A stretch of DNA of 64,000 nucleotides from Galeopsis tetrahit (GCA_963675135.1 OY776121.1:76096875-76160874), one strand, 5' to 3'; positions 1 to 11,277 are shown, counted from the first letter of the stretch. A program made the numbers and translations. The notes: a model not told the origin generated them from the letters alone.

Positions 1-758
1 ACCCTCATTGACATAGACATGACAAACTATCCAGCAGAAGTGCCTGCAGCTAATGAAGATGGTACAAGGTGACATTTGTGGTTTGTGGAGCATCTATGGA
101 CATTCTGTATGTTCCCTTTTCTTTTGCATTAGATATTCATTCTCCGTCACTAGAATGACTGATATTTGTATTTGTAAATATACTTGGGAACATGTTTGCT
201 GTTTTCTTATATTGTTGAGTTTGATCATTCTTCCATTGTTATGCGTGCAGACACTATTCTTGGTGTGCCCATGTATTGATTGAACATGAGGGTCATTAAT
301 TGTGCATGCAGGGGTTTTGAATTGTTTTGATATGGCAAATACTCGTGTGAGAGAACATTTTTTTAATAGATGATGGGTAAAAAAACCATTTTATTTTTTT
401 GTTATGAAAGTGGGTAGTTTCCATATTCCCACTTAAAATATCCCTACCCATCAAAATCCTAATTTGCAATCCCCAACCAGTGAGAAGAAAGCAGTTTAGA
501 TAATAAGTACAATGGATTTTGCAGTCCTCGTTGCTGTTTCCTGCCGTTGTTTGACTGGGATAGTAAGGTTTTTTTTAAGCAGTCGATCGAGATGGTTGAA
601 CAACCATTACTTTTCCGGCCACGAGGACTGAATATTCATAGCTTTTTTGGTTTGCAAAGGTTGAAGGGAATGAAAGATAGGGGTAAAATGGGTAATTAAG
701 GTTGGGTGTATTCATCATTTTTAAAAGAATACAAAATTAACAAAATCATGGGTGTAAC
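1..758. other. intergenic, no gene seen
   Basis: AT-rich sequence with scattered stop codons in all frames. The only longer frame (53-283, +) is hydrophobic and low-complexity, with no domain I recognise. I see no feature to call here. Confidence 0.6.
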
Positions 759-895
759 TAGGGGTGGGCATTCGGTCGGTTCGGTTCTGACCTTTTTTCA
801 ACCGAACCGAAATAACCGAAGTTTTAAAAAAATGAACCGAATCGAACCGAATTACAGTTTGGTTGGTTCGGTTCAAACCGAATTTTTCCTGCCTA
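759..895. repeat. CGGTTCGGTT palindromic block, hAT-like element end
   Basis: The block opens with TAGGGGTGGGC and then alternates CGGTTCGGTT with its complement AACCGAACCG several times, so it can fold on itself. Starts of the TAGGGGTGGGCA type followed by CGGTT runs are common at the ends of plant hAT-like non-autonomous elements (general knowledge). I could not find a matching right end or a target duplication, so it may be a decayed single end. The 72-aa frame through it (706-924) is an artefact of the repeat. Confidence 0.4.
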
Positions 896-939
896 AAATT
901 AAAAAAAATTATTTAAACAAATAAACATTTAAAAAAATT

Positions 940-1371
940 CAATTCTACACCACAGAAGTTCAGCCACAGAATCTGCAATATCAGAAGAATTCAACATAAT
1001 AAATTCTACATAATAAAAGTTCATCCACATAATTCTATATAACAAATTCTAAGAATTCTACATAATAAAAGTTCATCCACATAATTCTACTTAATAAAAG
1101 TTCATCCACAGAATTCTACATAACAAATTTTACATAATAATTCATATCACGCACATAATATAATCTCATTACAAATTTCACGTAAATTCAAGTTCATAAT
1201 CAAACAAATACCATATAATAGAACCTCATCACAAATGTCACACATTACAAATCCTTAAATATTACCTAAATAGTTTTAACAAACAATACAAATCTTCATG
1301 TATCACATTACAAATCCTTAAATATTACATAAATAAATAGTTTTAACAAACAATACAAATCTTCATGTATT
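940..1371. repeat. degenerate AT-rich tandem repeats
   Basis: 940-1180 repeats the phrases 'aattctacataa' and 'taaaagttcatccaca' three to four times with drift. 1241-1371 is a clearer tandem duplication with a period of about 63 bp: both copies start CACATTACAAATCC and end CTTCATGTAT. This is probably internal sequence of the same decayed element that begins at 759. 1372-1893 is AT-rich with a (TA)n tract near 1615 and shows nothing else. Confidence 0.55.
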
Positions 1372-1893
1372 GTTTGAATTTTCAAAAGCCATTTCTAGAA
1401 AATCTACAAAAGAAAACATAACGATCAAAATCTAAAAAATTATAACATATGAATTGAAATTATAAACAAATAAAATATAAATATATTATTTTTTTCAATT
1501 TCTTCAATATCATCGATACTTTCTTCAACCTCATCTGAAAAAAAAAAGACTTTTTTTTTTTTTTCACGATGGTGGCGAAAGTAAGGTGGAAATGAAAATG
1601 AATGTTTTATTTATATATATATATATATTTATTAATTAATTAATTATATTTATTTTTATTTGTAATTCGATCCGCTTATTCGATTTTTAGAAAATATAAA
1701 TTTTATTTGATTGGATAATGAATATGATAAGAAAGTGAGTACTGCAGTTAATTTGGTATGAAAGAAGATAAAGAAGTGGAATGAGTCTGAAATGGAAGAT
1801 GTGGCCTATCCTCGGCCGACGTGAATTTTTATTTGGAGATTTGTCATTATTTATTCTTTTATAAAATCAACGATTACTCATATCTTCTTCATG

Positions 1894-1936
1894 AATATAA
1901 AATATGTTTGTTCAAAAAAAAATATAAAATATGTTT
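1894..1936 (+). mobile_element. micro-insertion: LINE tail with 16-bp TSD
   Basis: A perfect 16-bp direct repeat (1894-1909 and 1921-1936, AATATAAAATATGTTT) flanks only 11 bp, GTTC followed by seven A. The same GTTC-poly(A) ending closes the LINE fragment at 5402-5629. The simplest reading is a target-primed insertion truncated almost to its poly(A) tail. Confidence 0.55.
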
Positions 1937-2329
1937 AGCATGGACCAGTCACGCTCATTAATTATTTTAAATTAAAAAGTGGCATGGATTATTCAAATTA
2001 TGGAGCTAGTATTAGTGCATGGTTCAAGGTTATTTCTTAATTAATGTAATATATGGCGTAGCATGCCTAAAGCAATACATTTAATCAAGGCAAATTATCC
2101 TCCTCTTAATTTTTGCATTAAAGAAATTGAAAAAGTGATTAACATACTATTTTGGACTAGAAGAAAAATAAAAAGAAAAAGAGGTGTTAAAAGGTCGCCA
2201 AAAGAGACATAGAAAAGAGACGGCGGGTGTAGGCAGTGTGGTCGTTGAAGCAAAATAAATAGAGGCACACAAGTTTCACCATCATAAAAGCCCTCCTCTA
2301 AACCCCATTTCTCTCTCTCTCTCTCATCG

Positions 2330-2656
2330 ATGGCATTCAACTATGGTGAAATATGGCCTGCAGGATACAAAGAGCAGCTTGAGAAAAGGCAACTGTTTTT
2401 GAGAAGCTACCAGTTTTCCAGAAAACAAAGCGTAGGTGAGAGAATCAAGAAATCACTTTTCAGAGTGAAAAAAGTGATCTTGGTTCGTCTCAAATCAGCA
2501 AGAAAAATGCTCTGCTTCAAAATCAGGATCACTGGCTTTTTTGTCAACAACAGTAGCAGTAGCAGTAGCAGGAGGAGAAGAAGAAGATCTAATTTACCAC
2601 GTCATAATTATTGTCGCCTCGGTTCTTCAAATCCTATTTCTTCATGCTTCTGCTAG
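2330..2656 (+). CDS. small basic protein, uncharacterised (108 aa)
   Basis: An intronless 108-aa frame runs from ATG 2330 to TAG 2654. It starts MAFNYGEIWPAGY, continues with a basic, probably helical middle (residues about 15-70, rich in K and R), a serine run (about 75-80) and an arginine run (about 81-86), and ends in cysteines. No signal peptide, membrane span or catalytic motif is visible. A CT microsatellite (2311-2325) lies just before the ATG, as in many plant 5' leaders. Codon use and a non-repetitive N-terminus argue for a real gene, and I believe short plant proteins of this style exist, but I cannot name a family. Function unknown. It is one of two small host-like frames in the window (the other is at 52045). 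Confidence 0.6.
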   Translation: MAFNYGEIWPAGYKEQLEKRQLFLRSYQFSRKQSVGERIKKSLFRVKKVILVRLKSARKMLCFKIRITGFFVNNSSSSSSRRRRRRSNLPRHNYCRLGSSNPISSCFC

Positions 2657-3430
2657 CACTTTATTTTTCCTATTTCTAGATTAATTATTTATTAATTATT
2701 ATTATTCCATTTGGATTCGATCTTACTGCAGCTTCAATTTGCTTATGTACTTTCACGCCCAGTAGACTAATTTGTCACTAATGTGTATAGTTTAGGGTGA
2801 TTCATTAATCTTAGATTGCAAAATCTATCTTCACGCAAATTCTATAATGCTTAATTTGTGTTTATCTTCCAATTTGTATTTATGGTAGAACCAAATTTTA
2901 GGGATGTTTTTGTGATTTAGATGAAATTAATCATCTCAAGTCAATACACTCGTGCTTATTTGACCATTAAATAAGTATAATTCCATTTTACGGATTTTTT
3001 TTTTTTTTTAAAGTAGCCTCCAGAAGAAAGTTTATTTGACCATCAAATTAATAAGTATAATTCCTGAAATGAAAGCGCAATAAGAACTGATGACTTATTG
3101 AAAGATATAATAATAATTATTTATGTGTGTGCTCTTTAATTTTCACACCCATAATTTATTTTGAACAGTAGGTAGGTGTGAATTGTGTTAAATAGTGTGA
3201 TAGTTATACAGATCACACTATTCTCGAATTTAGCACCCTTTTAGGTGAAGAGAGAGAGGGTACATGTAACATGTCGATAATTAACTTTGAATCTAAAAAT
3301 AGAAGCTGGCTGGAGGACCTGAATTTGCATAGGGCCTTTCACAAAAAAGTCAAATTATCCAAATCTCAAAATTAATGTGAATATAAAGTACGTAAACCGT
3401 GACTCCAAACCTCATACCGACTTATTTAGA
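2657..3430. other. intergenic with short direct repeat and hairpin
   Basis: No coding sequence. A phrase beginning TTATTTGACCAT and ending AAGTATAATTCC occurs at about 2950-2984 and again at about 3029-3063. The copies flank a T-tract and the phrase AAGTAGCCTCCAGAAG, possibly a minus-strand truncated retroposon. An 11-bp perfect inverted repeat (AATAGTGTGAT, 3191-3201 and 3212-3222) can form a hairpin with a 10-base loop. Confidence 0.45.
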
Positions 3431-3822
3431 GCGGGAGTTTGTTTTGTGACTCACACCTACGGGGTAGGGGACGTAATGTTCCCTATCTTGTTTTAGTTCA
3501 ACATTTTAAATTTAAATTTCAACATTCAACTCTATCCACCTCTAATAATAAATAAATATTATACTATTATAATAATACAACATCATACATTTTTACACAA
3601 TTAATTTAACATAAAATTACATTATATAATATTATAATACAACAACACCTACTCTTACACAATTAATACTCTTACACAATTAATTTGACATAAAGTTACA
3701 TCCTATCATACTCAAAATTCCTAAACAAACACACATAATCAATATTTTTATCATACTTTCTCCATCCAAAATTTTTCCATCCGAATTTCTCCGTCCTACA
3801 TAATCCCAAAACAAACACCCCC
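3431..3822. mobile_element. MITE with GTTTGTTTTG inverted ends
   Basis: The left end GCGGGAGTTTGTTTTG matches the reverse complement of the right end (GGGGGTGTTTGTTTTG) at most positions. The 392-bp body is AT-rich with no ORF. Size, short TIRs and lack of coding fit a hAT-type MITE. I see no convincing target duplication, so the class is tentative. Confidence 0.5.
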
Positions 3823-5384
3823 TTACATTTTACAACTCCTCAAAAACAAGTGATATAGTATATTTTGGGTAATTTATTATATTTATTACATTTAGAAGAT
3901 ATAAGAAGTTAATTAAAGTTGGATGAGGATCTGTATAAACTGCATAATTTAAGAATGAAAGAATAGTTTAGTTTATGGTACTTTAGTTTTGCATGTAAAG
4001 ACAAAATATTAACAACTAAAATTTTTATTAAATAAGGTGTGATTTTTTTTTTTTTACCTAATTAGCAATAGGTTTCAGAAACAGAACTATTACAACCTAA
4101 TAGAAGTTGATAAAATAAATACTAGAAATCAAGAAAATCGGATTGGCAACCACTGTGATTGACTAATTAATTAATCGCCGAGGCTTGTAGGAAAAGGAAA
4201 TTATAAAAATAGAAGAAAATGTTTGAAAAAGTTGTTACTTTGTGTGTGTAACAAACATACATAGAAATCCAGCTAATAAAAGTAGTTTATGAATTAGTTT
4301 GACTTTTTAAGAAAGTAAATTAGTAGAACAGGGTCAGCATATATTATGATCAGTAAAATGCAAGAAAGTGTTCGTCCCCTTACTTTGACTTTAAATAAAG
4401 CATTACCTTTAAATTCACATTAATTTGGACAATTATAAAAAAGAAGAAGACAACAATTAGGAGTGAAAATTAAATAAAGTTCCTACATATCAATATTTTA
4501 AAACTTTTTTTTTTGGGGCTCCATTCGGTCAAAATATCAACCAAGTTTAAACATACTAGTTGTGTTGATAAAACCTACATTTGTTAAACTGATAAAATCC
4601 AAAGCTGGACACTTAAAAACAATTGAGATAAGTGTAAAAAATATATAACTATTCCTCCGCGATTCCATTTAAAATTTGATTAATAATATAATAAAATCAA
4701 ATATAAATAACAATCAAAGTCGATTAAATTTAAAATTTGAATTATACTACTAGTTATAATAAATTCGGAATCAACTTAACAATGTTTATACCCTAAGCAA
4801 AGCTCTAGGGAAAAATTACAGGTCTAAAATTTATTTTATTTCCGTTAATTTAGTTATTTAAGTACAATTTTTTACCGTTACTCCAAAATTAGACATATAA
4901 TTTGTGTAATTCTTTTCATACAATATACAGTTTACCGTTGTTAAAGTCAGAGTACAACATGCAGGTTATATTATTCTACTAAGATCTACGGAGTATACAA
5001 CAATAATAATGTCAATATATAAATGTGCGGTTAAATATTAAAAAATGGTAGGGATGTGAAATCCTAACGAAAAGTTTATAAGCCCAATGCCCAATTCAGT
5101 TGACCATTTTACACATTATTTAATAACAATAATAATAATTTCCAAATGATATTATGATTTTCAATTATATAACCTACAAAGCTAGAAGGGGGTTTACCAA
5201 TCTACTGTCAAGAGTATACGATTCCACTCCATTTGAAATTTATTTCACTGTGCAAATACAACTTCATATTGCATAATTTTGAACGCCCCTATATTTTATC
5301 ACTATATGATTTTAGTGATTAAAAAGAAAATATACATTAATTAATTAATTCATGCCGAAACTCAGAACAGCTGCAAAGGATATT
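3823..5384. other. intergenic, no gene seen
   Basis: AT-rich sequence with homopolymer tracts. No frame above noise and no clear repeat structure on either strand. Confidence 0.6.
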
Positions 5385-5646
5385 AAAGAAAATTACTCCA
5401 CTGAGTAAAGGACTCGTTGTGCAGGCAGTAATTGTAGAAAATGTGCATACAAATAGAATTTTATTGTAAAATTATGGGTTGAGTACCCCAAATACTCGAG
5501 TGATAATGGAAATACCTTTTACTGTTCAAAAAAAAAAAAAAAAAAAAGAAGATGATACATACTTGAAGGAAGTAATAAATTTTTAGTTTTTTTTTTAATA
5601 GAATATGATTTTTGTTAGTTCAAAAAAAAAAAGAAAATTACTCCAC
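5385..5646 (+). mobile_element. 5'-truncated L1-type LINE 3' end with 17-bp TSD
   Basis: A perfect 17-bp duplication (AAAGAAAATTACTCCAC at 5385-5401 and 5630-5646) flanks about 228 bp. The body contains the tail phrase GGGTTGAGTACCCCAAATAC and two A-runs (about 5527-5548 and 5622-5632). Long TSD, poly(A) end and 5' truncation are the signature of L1-type target-primed insertion. The two A-runs suggest an insertion in a tail or internal priming. Confidence 0.75.
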
Positions 5647-5780
5647 AGTACGATTTATTACCTCAAGTTTCTAGACATAGGGATCATTTTGTATTAAAAT
5701 GCACAGTACTAGGAATTTATGACATTAAATTAGAATACTGTAGTATGTGAACGATTTGTAATGGGTTTTAAATACCCTTG

Positions 5781-6110
5781 TTTTTTTTTTTTTAACGGTA
5801 AAAGGTGTTTCATTAATTACGAGTATTAAGGGTACTCAGCCCATGAATGTACAATTTAAGCTATGTTACATGCTGGAATTTGTCGACATGAACCATTTAC
5901 TCACTAGTACATAAGAAAGGGTTGCAAAACCAAGCTGACAATGAGGAGTTTGATACCAAAACATTTTTTCCTCCCATCCAAGTCCACATACTGACCTTTA
6001 TTTTCTCCATTGCTTTCTTTACTTCTTGCCTTATCCCTTTGAATCTCATTTCATTTCTATTGCTCCAAATCACCCACATGGTACATGTCCATATACTGGA
6101 CATGAATTTT
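5781..6110 (-). mobile_element. LINE 3' remnant on the minus strand
   Basis: On the minus strand the sequence ends in a 13-base A run (plus T-run 5781-5793), preceded by GGGCTGAGTACCC and ACACCTTTTACCGTT, a close relative of the plus-strand tail near 5480. A 68-aa frame (5897-6103) includes MWVIWSNRNEMRFKG, matching the W-x-IW-x-x-RN pattern seen at the C-terminus of plant non-LTR reverse-transcriptase proteins (after the zf-RVT domain). It is a 3' fragment only; RT and endonuclease are missing. Confidence 0.6.
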
Positions 6111-6183
6111 TTCTTTACTTTGCTGTTTCCAAGTGCCCTTGTACTCTAATATATAAACACCACCGTTATCTTTCAAAAAAAAA
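6111..6183 (+). mobile_element. short LINE-like poly(A) tail
   Basis: The plus strand reads CACCACCGTTATCTTTC followed by about ten A. It resembles the LINE tails elsewhere in the window and points the opposite way to its neighbour. It may be the end of a third truncated copy. No TSD was resolved. Confidence 0.35.
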
Positions 6184-6678
6184 ATAGTACATGATTTACA
6201 TATTAAATGCGATATTGAATTTATATTGAACGATATAGTGGAAATTAAGGTTGGTTCACGGTTTAAGAAAATTGTCATTTAATTTTGGACTAGTGACATA
6301 CATACCTTTCACAACATGAAAGCTGTTAACTCTCATTGCTGTTTCGGACCATACTAGTGGGCCCATTGGCCCTTTTTTTTTTTAGAGCGGTCCAGTTTTA
6401 GATTTAATTTGGGGCCTTAATTTGCCCAAATTAGATACAATGGCCTTCATCTTAAATAACTCCAATTTTCATTTTGTAATGTAATTAATTGCAAATTAAA
6501 GCTTTAAAATTATATATACATTATTTGAATATGTTTATTTTATACTAATATAATTATATTATTTTACTAAATAAACAAATTAATTTATGTAATATGCAGT
6601 ACATTATATTGTAAAACTTGTTTTTTACAAGTTGACATGAAGGGAATTGTGATTTTGGACTATAGTACTTATCAGCCC

Positions 6679-6712
<34 letters not shown>
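6184..6712. repeat. intergenic ending in (TA)n microsatellite
   Basis: No gene. The last 30 bases (about 6682-6712) are an uninterrupted TA repeat, the landing site of the big copia nest. The repeat resumes at 49935, on the other side. Confidence 0.8.
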
Positions 6713-6716
<4 letters not shown>

Positions 6717-7360
6717 ACGGAATTGTATCCACAAAGCAACTCCTTACAAATGATAAATCAAGACAACTAGAAACGCAATGAATTGAAACGAATAAAGAAC
6801 TCAAAGAAAGAACACGGGATTTACGTGGTTCGATCAAATGATCTACGTCCACGGAGGATAGAAGACTCTCTTCACTAATCACAAATGAAAGTTACAGATT
6901 ACAAGTGTACACAAAGCTTGATCTCTCTCTTAAACTCTCTATGTGTGTAACCCACAATCTATGCACTAGATGGTGTATTTATAGATGTACAATGCAAGTT
7001 GTAACTGCCTCTACCAAACTAACTAACTAACAGAAATCAACTAACTCTGAAACTGGAATATCAGCACAGAAGAACTCAGCGCAGTAAAACTCAGCACAGT
7101 TGTCTCAGCAGACTAAGAACACTATATCAGCACAATACTCTTTAGCAGACTAAGAGCAGTACTGTTCTGACCCGACCAGCAGAGTTGATACCTAAGATCA
7201 CTAAACCTTATCAGCAGAGTACTCATTACTCTACTTGTACTGGAATAACCAAATATCAGAACACTAGTTACTGTGCTTATACTAAGCACAGTTCTGAAAA
7301 TCAGCACACTACCACTTCTGATAGTAAGAACAGTTCTCCAATATTGCATTAATCTCAACA
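6713..7360 (-). repeat. element A 3' LTR
   Basis: Starts TGTTACGG and ends CTCAACA (TG...CA ends on the plus strand). On the minus strand a TATA box (TATAAATA, plus 6976-6983) sits mid-LTR. The sequence is rich in ATCAGCACAG and CAGCAGA phrases. The pair copy at 49287 begins TGGTACGG, a one-base difference beside the end. Confidence 0.92.
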
Positions 7361-7377
7361 ATTCTCCACCTTAATGC
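7361..7377 (-). promoter_or_regulatory. polypurine tract of element A
   Basis: The minus strand reads GCATTAAGGTGGAGAAT directly before the 3' LTR TGTTGAG. It is a purine-rich plus-strand primer of the copia type (AAGGTGGAGAAT). Its place fixes the orientation of A. Confidence 0.75.
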
Positions 7378-7427
7378 AAGATTGCCTTCTTCCCAGCCCT
7401 CCCCAAGGCTGTTTGTTCATTCTCTTC

Positions 7428-8470
7428 TTAATGAACATCCCAGGTACTAAGGTTTACCAACTCCATGCAATGGTTGAACTTATTGCTTGGTAATGCCTTA
7501 GTTAACATATCAGCTGCATTCTCTTCTGAAGCTACCTTCTGAACTTCAACAATGCTCTTCTCCAAGATGTCTCTAACAAAATGCAGCTTCACATCAATGT
7601 GCTTTGACCTCTCATGAAACACTTGATGTTTTGCTAGATGGATAGTGCTCTGATTATTACACAGCACAGGAACACTCTTCTGGAATATGCCAAAATCTCT
7701 CAGAATGCCCTTCAACCACATTGCTTCCTTCACAGCTTCTGTCAAGGCTATGTACTCAGCTTCTGTTGTGGATAAGGTCACCATAGATTGTAAAGCTGCT
7801 CTCCATGTTATAGCAGTGCCATACAATGTAAACACATAACCAGATAAAGACTTCCTTGTATCTATGTTTCCAGCAAAATCAGAATCCACAAATCCAATTA
7901 AAGGACTCTTGGTATCAGCACACTTCTCGAACAATAATCCTAAGTCTTCTGATCCATTCAGATATCTTAGAATCCACTTCAAAGCTTACCAATGAAACTT
8001 TCCTGGATTTCCCATGAACCTACTCACCATACTAACAGCATAGGCAAGATCTGGTCTGCTACAGACCATAGCATACATGAGACTTCCTACTCCATTTGCA
8101 TAAGGAACAGTAAGCATCTGCTTCTTCTCTTCATCTGTTTGAGGAGATTGCTTGACTGACAACTTGAATTGCTGACCAAATGAAGTACTAACTGGTCTGG
8201 ACTGGTGCATAAGAAATCTTCTCAAGACCTTCTGAATATAACTCTTTTGGGATAGGAACAGCTTGCCTGCTTTCCTATTTCTGAGAATATCCATTCCTAA
8301 TATTCTCTTGGCTTCACCCAAATCCTTCATCTCGAACTTGCTACTCAGCTGCTGCTTCAGCTGGGTAATCTTTCTCATACTCTTGCTAGCTATTAACATA
8401 TCATCTACATAGATCAGTAGATAGGTGCTCTCTAGATAATCTTGTTTACCAATATATACACATCCATCAT
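7428..8470 (-). pseudogene. copia RT C-terminal half and RNase H (A/E pol)
   Basis: Read on the minus strand, this holds the RT palm from KYDGCVYIG through the catalytic YVDD (plus 8400-8411), the SRPDLAYAVSMVSRFM motif, and RNase H with GFVDSDFAGN, STTEAEYIAL and the SKHIDVKLHFVRD C-terminus. A TAA (7986-7988) interrupts the frame just after 'GKFHW' and before 'ALKWILRYL', where a sense codon is usual. The upstream fingers are missing, partly inverted next door. In a working element it would copy element RNA to cDNA in virus-like particles. This copy is dead. Confidence 0.85.
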
Positions 8471-8556
8471 ATTTGCTTGCTTAAGAAATCATTGTATGGG
8501 CTCAAGCAGAGTCCTAGACAATGGTATAGAAAGTTTGATACCTTCATGCTTTCTAT
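8471..8556 (+). pseudogene. inverted RT fragment
   Basis: The plus strand here translates to LLKKSLYGLKQSPRQWY plus RKFDTFMLSI, the conserved copia RT block that should lie on the minus strand just before KYDGCVY. So about 85 bp have been flipped in place. The 106-aa plus frame starting at 8477 is this fragment followed by antisense noise. About 70 RT residues that normally precede this block are absent. Confidence 0.85.
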
Positions 8557-8571
8557 TTGCCTATCTCATCG

Positions 8572-9350
8572 TGTGAATCCTCTTGCCACTAACCTAGCCT
8601 TGAATCTGATCTGCTCTCTAGCACCACCAAATCCAACTTCAAGCTTTTTCTTGAACAGCCACCTGCAGCTCACTAACTTCTGGTTTTTAGGCTTCTCAAC
8701 AAGGATCCAGGTCTGGTTTTTCTCCAAAGATTGCAACTCTTCTGACATGGCTGCTGCCCACTGCTCTCTTTCAGGACTGGTGATTGCTTCCCTATAGTTT
8801 CTTGGCTCATAATGCTCCACCTCTTCTGCTGTGATCAGAGCATATGACACAAGATCAGCCTGGCCAAACCTAGATGGGGGGTGAATCTGCCTTCTGAGCC
8901 TATCTCTTGCAAGACTATAATTTCTCAAATCAGCAGGGTTGTCTTCCATGGTATCATCTTCTGAATTATCTTCTGGTACCTGTTCTGGAACAACCTCATC
9001 TGGTGTGTTATTTCCCAGATCAGTAGGGTTGGCTACCTCCTCTGGTGCCAACTGATCTGATGTGGGAAACTCCACCTCAGCTGAGAAACTCTCTTCTGAC
9101 TCATTTCCAATTCTTCCATCTAGGTCATGGGAATTTCCATTATGAGGATATCCCATTACCCTTTCATTAAAATCAACATCTCTGCTGATTATTAGTTTCT
9201 TATGACCTGGTTCAAGGCACCACAATCTATAGCCCTTGACACCTATTGGATAGCCAATGAATATACATTTCAGAGCCCTAGGCTCAAGCTTATCCTGTCT
9301 AATATGGGCATAAGCTTGACATCCAAACACTTTAAGTTTTGAATAATCAC
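8572..9350 (-). pseudogene. copia integrase C-terminus, linker and RT N-terminus
   Basis: The minus strand carries the integrase tail (VFGCQAYAHIRQDKLEPRA, then IFIGYPIGVKGYRLWC), an acidic linker of about 100 residues, and the RT start (WAAAMSEELQSLEKNQTW, then CRWLFKKK and FKARLVARGFTR). It stops at the inversion and deletion breakpoint near 8572. It is out of frame with the upstream gag-integrase through a one-base loss near 9348, where TGAGT stands in place of an expected TGGAGT. Confidence 0.8.
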
Positions 9351-11249
9351 TCAGCTTCCATACCAGATCTCATCTGGGGTTTTACCTTCTAAAGCAAATG
9401 ATGGGGTTTTATTTATCAAATAACATGCAGTACATACAGCTTCTCCCCAAAAGCTTTTAGGTAATTTAGCATCAGCTAACATGCATCTGACCCGTTCTAG
9501 AATAGTTCTATTCATTCTCTCTGCTAATCCATTTTGCTGTGGATTAAGAGGGACAGTTCTATGTCTAGTAATGCCCTTCTCTTTACAAAATTCATTGAAT
9601 TCAGCTGATAGATACTCAAGGACATTATCTGTCCTTAAATGTTTTAAGGACTTTCCTTTCTTGTTCTCTATCTCAAGTAGCCATTCTTTGAATTTTGTAA
9701 AGGCCTCACTTTTCTGTTTAAGAATGAACACCCAAACTTTCCTAGAATAGTCATCTATAATTGACATGAAGTACTTACCTCCACCAATGGTTTCTGTTCT
9801 TGATGGCCCCCAGACATCTGAATGAACATAATCCAGCAGCTCATTTGTAGTGTGCTTACCCTTCTGGAATGACTTCTTCTTGGCCTTTCCAAGAATGCAC
9901 TGCTCACAGAACTCCAGGCTTTTGAATGTCTTCTGGTGGAAAACCCCCTTCTTGGATAACTCCATCAGGCCTTTCTCTCCTACATGTGCCAGCCTCTTAT
10001 GCCAAAGCATAGCATCTTCAGAACTCATGGTAACATCAGCAGCACCTGTGATTGTCTCACCAATTAAAGAATATAACCCATTAGACTTCTTCCCTTGCAT
10101 CACTATTCTATCAGCTTTGGTGACAAACAAACATCCTTTTTCAGTCTTGAATTCATAACCCAAAGCATTTAGTGTGCCAAGAGATATAAGGTTTCTCTTC
10201 AAATCTGGAACAAATCTGACATTGGTCAGGATCACATGTTTATCATTAAACATCTTCACCCTCACAGTGCCAATCCCTCTCACATTGCAGATTTCATCAT
10301 TACCCAACAGAACTGATTCACCATTCATCATTTCCAGGTTTTGAAACCAATATTTGGTAGGACACATGTGAAATGAACATCCAGAATCCAGCACCCATTC
10401 ATTAACAAGCTTGCTATCTGTTATGCTCATAACCTCAGCACTATCATATCCTTCTCCTTCTGCTACATCAGCCTTGGCAGGATCAGTAGTCTTCTTATGC
10501 TCAGGACAATCTTTTATGAAATGTCCTTCCTTATGGCATTTGTAGCAAGCTCTGTCCTTGGCTACAAATCCATTCTTCTTCTGAGCTGGCTTGGCATGGA
10601 ACTTCTTGCCTTGCCCTTTCTTCTTGTCATTCTTAAGTTTGATGTTAAGACCCTCAGCTTGGTTCTTGGTCTTCTTGGTTGAGTTTGCTACATGTAAACT
10701 CTTAGTTTTCAGAATGGACAAGACTTCTTTGAATTTTGCCTTACCCTCCTTGGTAATCAGCAAAGCATCCTTGAAGCTATCATATGAAGGTGGTAAGGAC
10801 TCCAAAAGTAGAAAAGACTTCTTGTGATCATCTAAAGTAACTCCAACATTTTCAAGATCATCAACAGCTTGCATGAACTCTATTAACTGCTCATCAAGGG
10901 TCTTATCATCTGTCATCTTGAAATTGTTGAGCTTCCTCTCCATAAACATCTGGTTTGACAAAGATTGTGTCAAATACAGATCATCAAGGGTCTCAAATAC
11001 TGCAGCAACATCCTTCTCCTTCATAACTTCCCTGAACACATTGTCTCCCAAACTCAGGACAACAATGTTGTAAGCTTTTTCCATAAGCTCTTCTTTCTTG
11101 GCCTGGTCTGCATCGGATGCAGCAGGGTCAAGGGGAGTAAGGGCCTCTTTCAGCCCATGGTGTGACAGCAGAGCCTTCATCTTGGCTTTCCATAAGCCAA
11201 AATCTGTCTTACCATTGAATTTCTCTATCTCCAACTTCACAGAGCCCAT
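9351..11249 (-). pseudogene. copia gag, protease and integrase core (A/E gag-pol)
   Basis: The open frame extends upstream to a TTG at 11294 inside the primer site, but the sensible start is the ATG at 11249 (MGSVKLEIEKFNGK). Domain order: gag with a UBN2/DUF4219-like N-terminus; zinc knuckle CYKCHKEGHFIKDC; aspartic protease VLDSGCSFHM; GAG-pre-integrase HKRLAHVG...CEQC; integrase catalytic acids in HSDVWGP, RTDNVLEY and NGLAERMNRT. The frame ends at 9351 because of the one-base deletion. The segment 10117-11249 is repeated almost exactly at 18196-19328. Confidence 0.85.
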
Positions 11250-11277
11250 TTCTTGATTCTTGACTTTATCTTCGGTT

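Noticed and set aside
706..924. 72-aa plus frame
   Set aside because: Made by the CGGTTCGGTT palindromic block; no protein-like character.
2095..2340. 81-aa minus frame overlapping the start of the 2330 ORF
   Set aside because: Antisense of the CT-rich leader; repetitive 'EREREK'-type start and no domain.
8477..8797. 106-aa plus frame with an RT motif at its start
   Set aside because: Only the first 27 codons are RT, from the inverted fragment; the rest is antisense of the RT N-terminal region. Not a gene.
9481..11165. Several plus-strand frames antisense to A/E gag-pol
   Set aside because: Shadows of the minus-strand coding region; the same frames reappear in its duplicate at 18576-19244.
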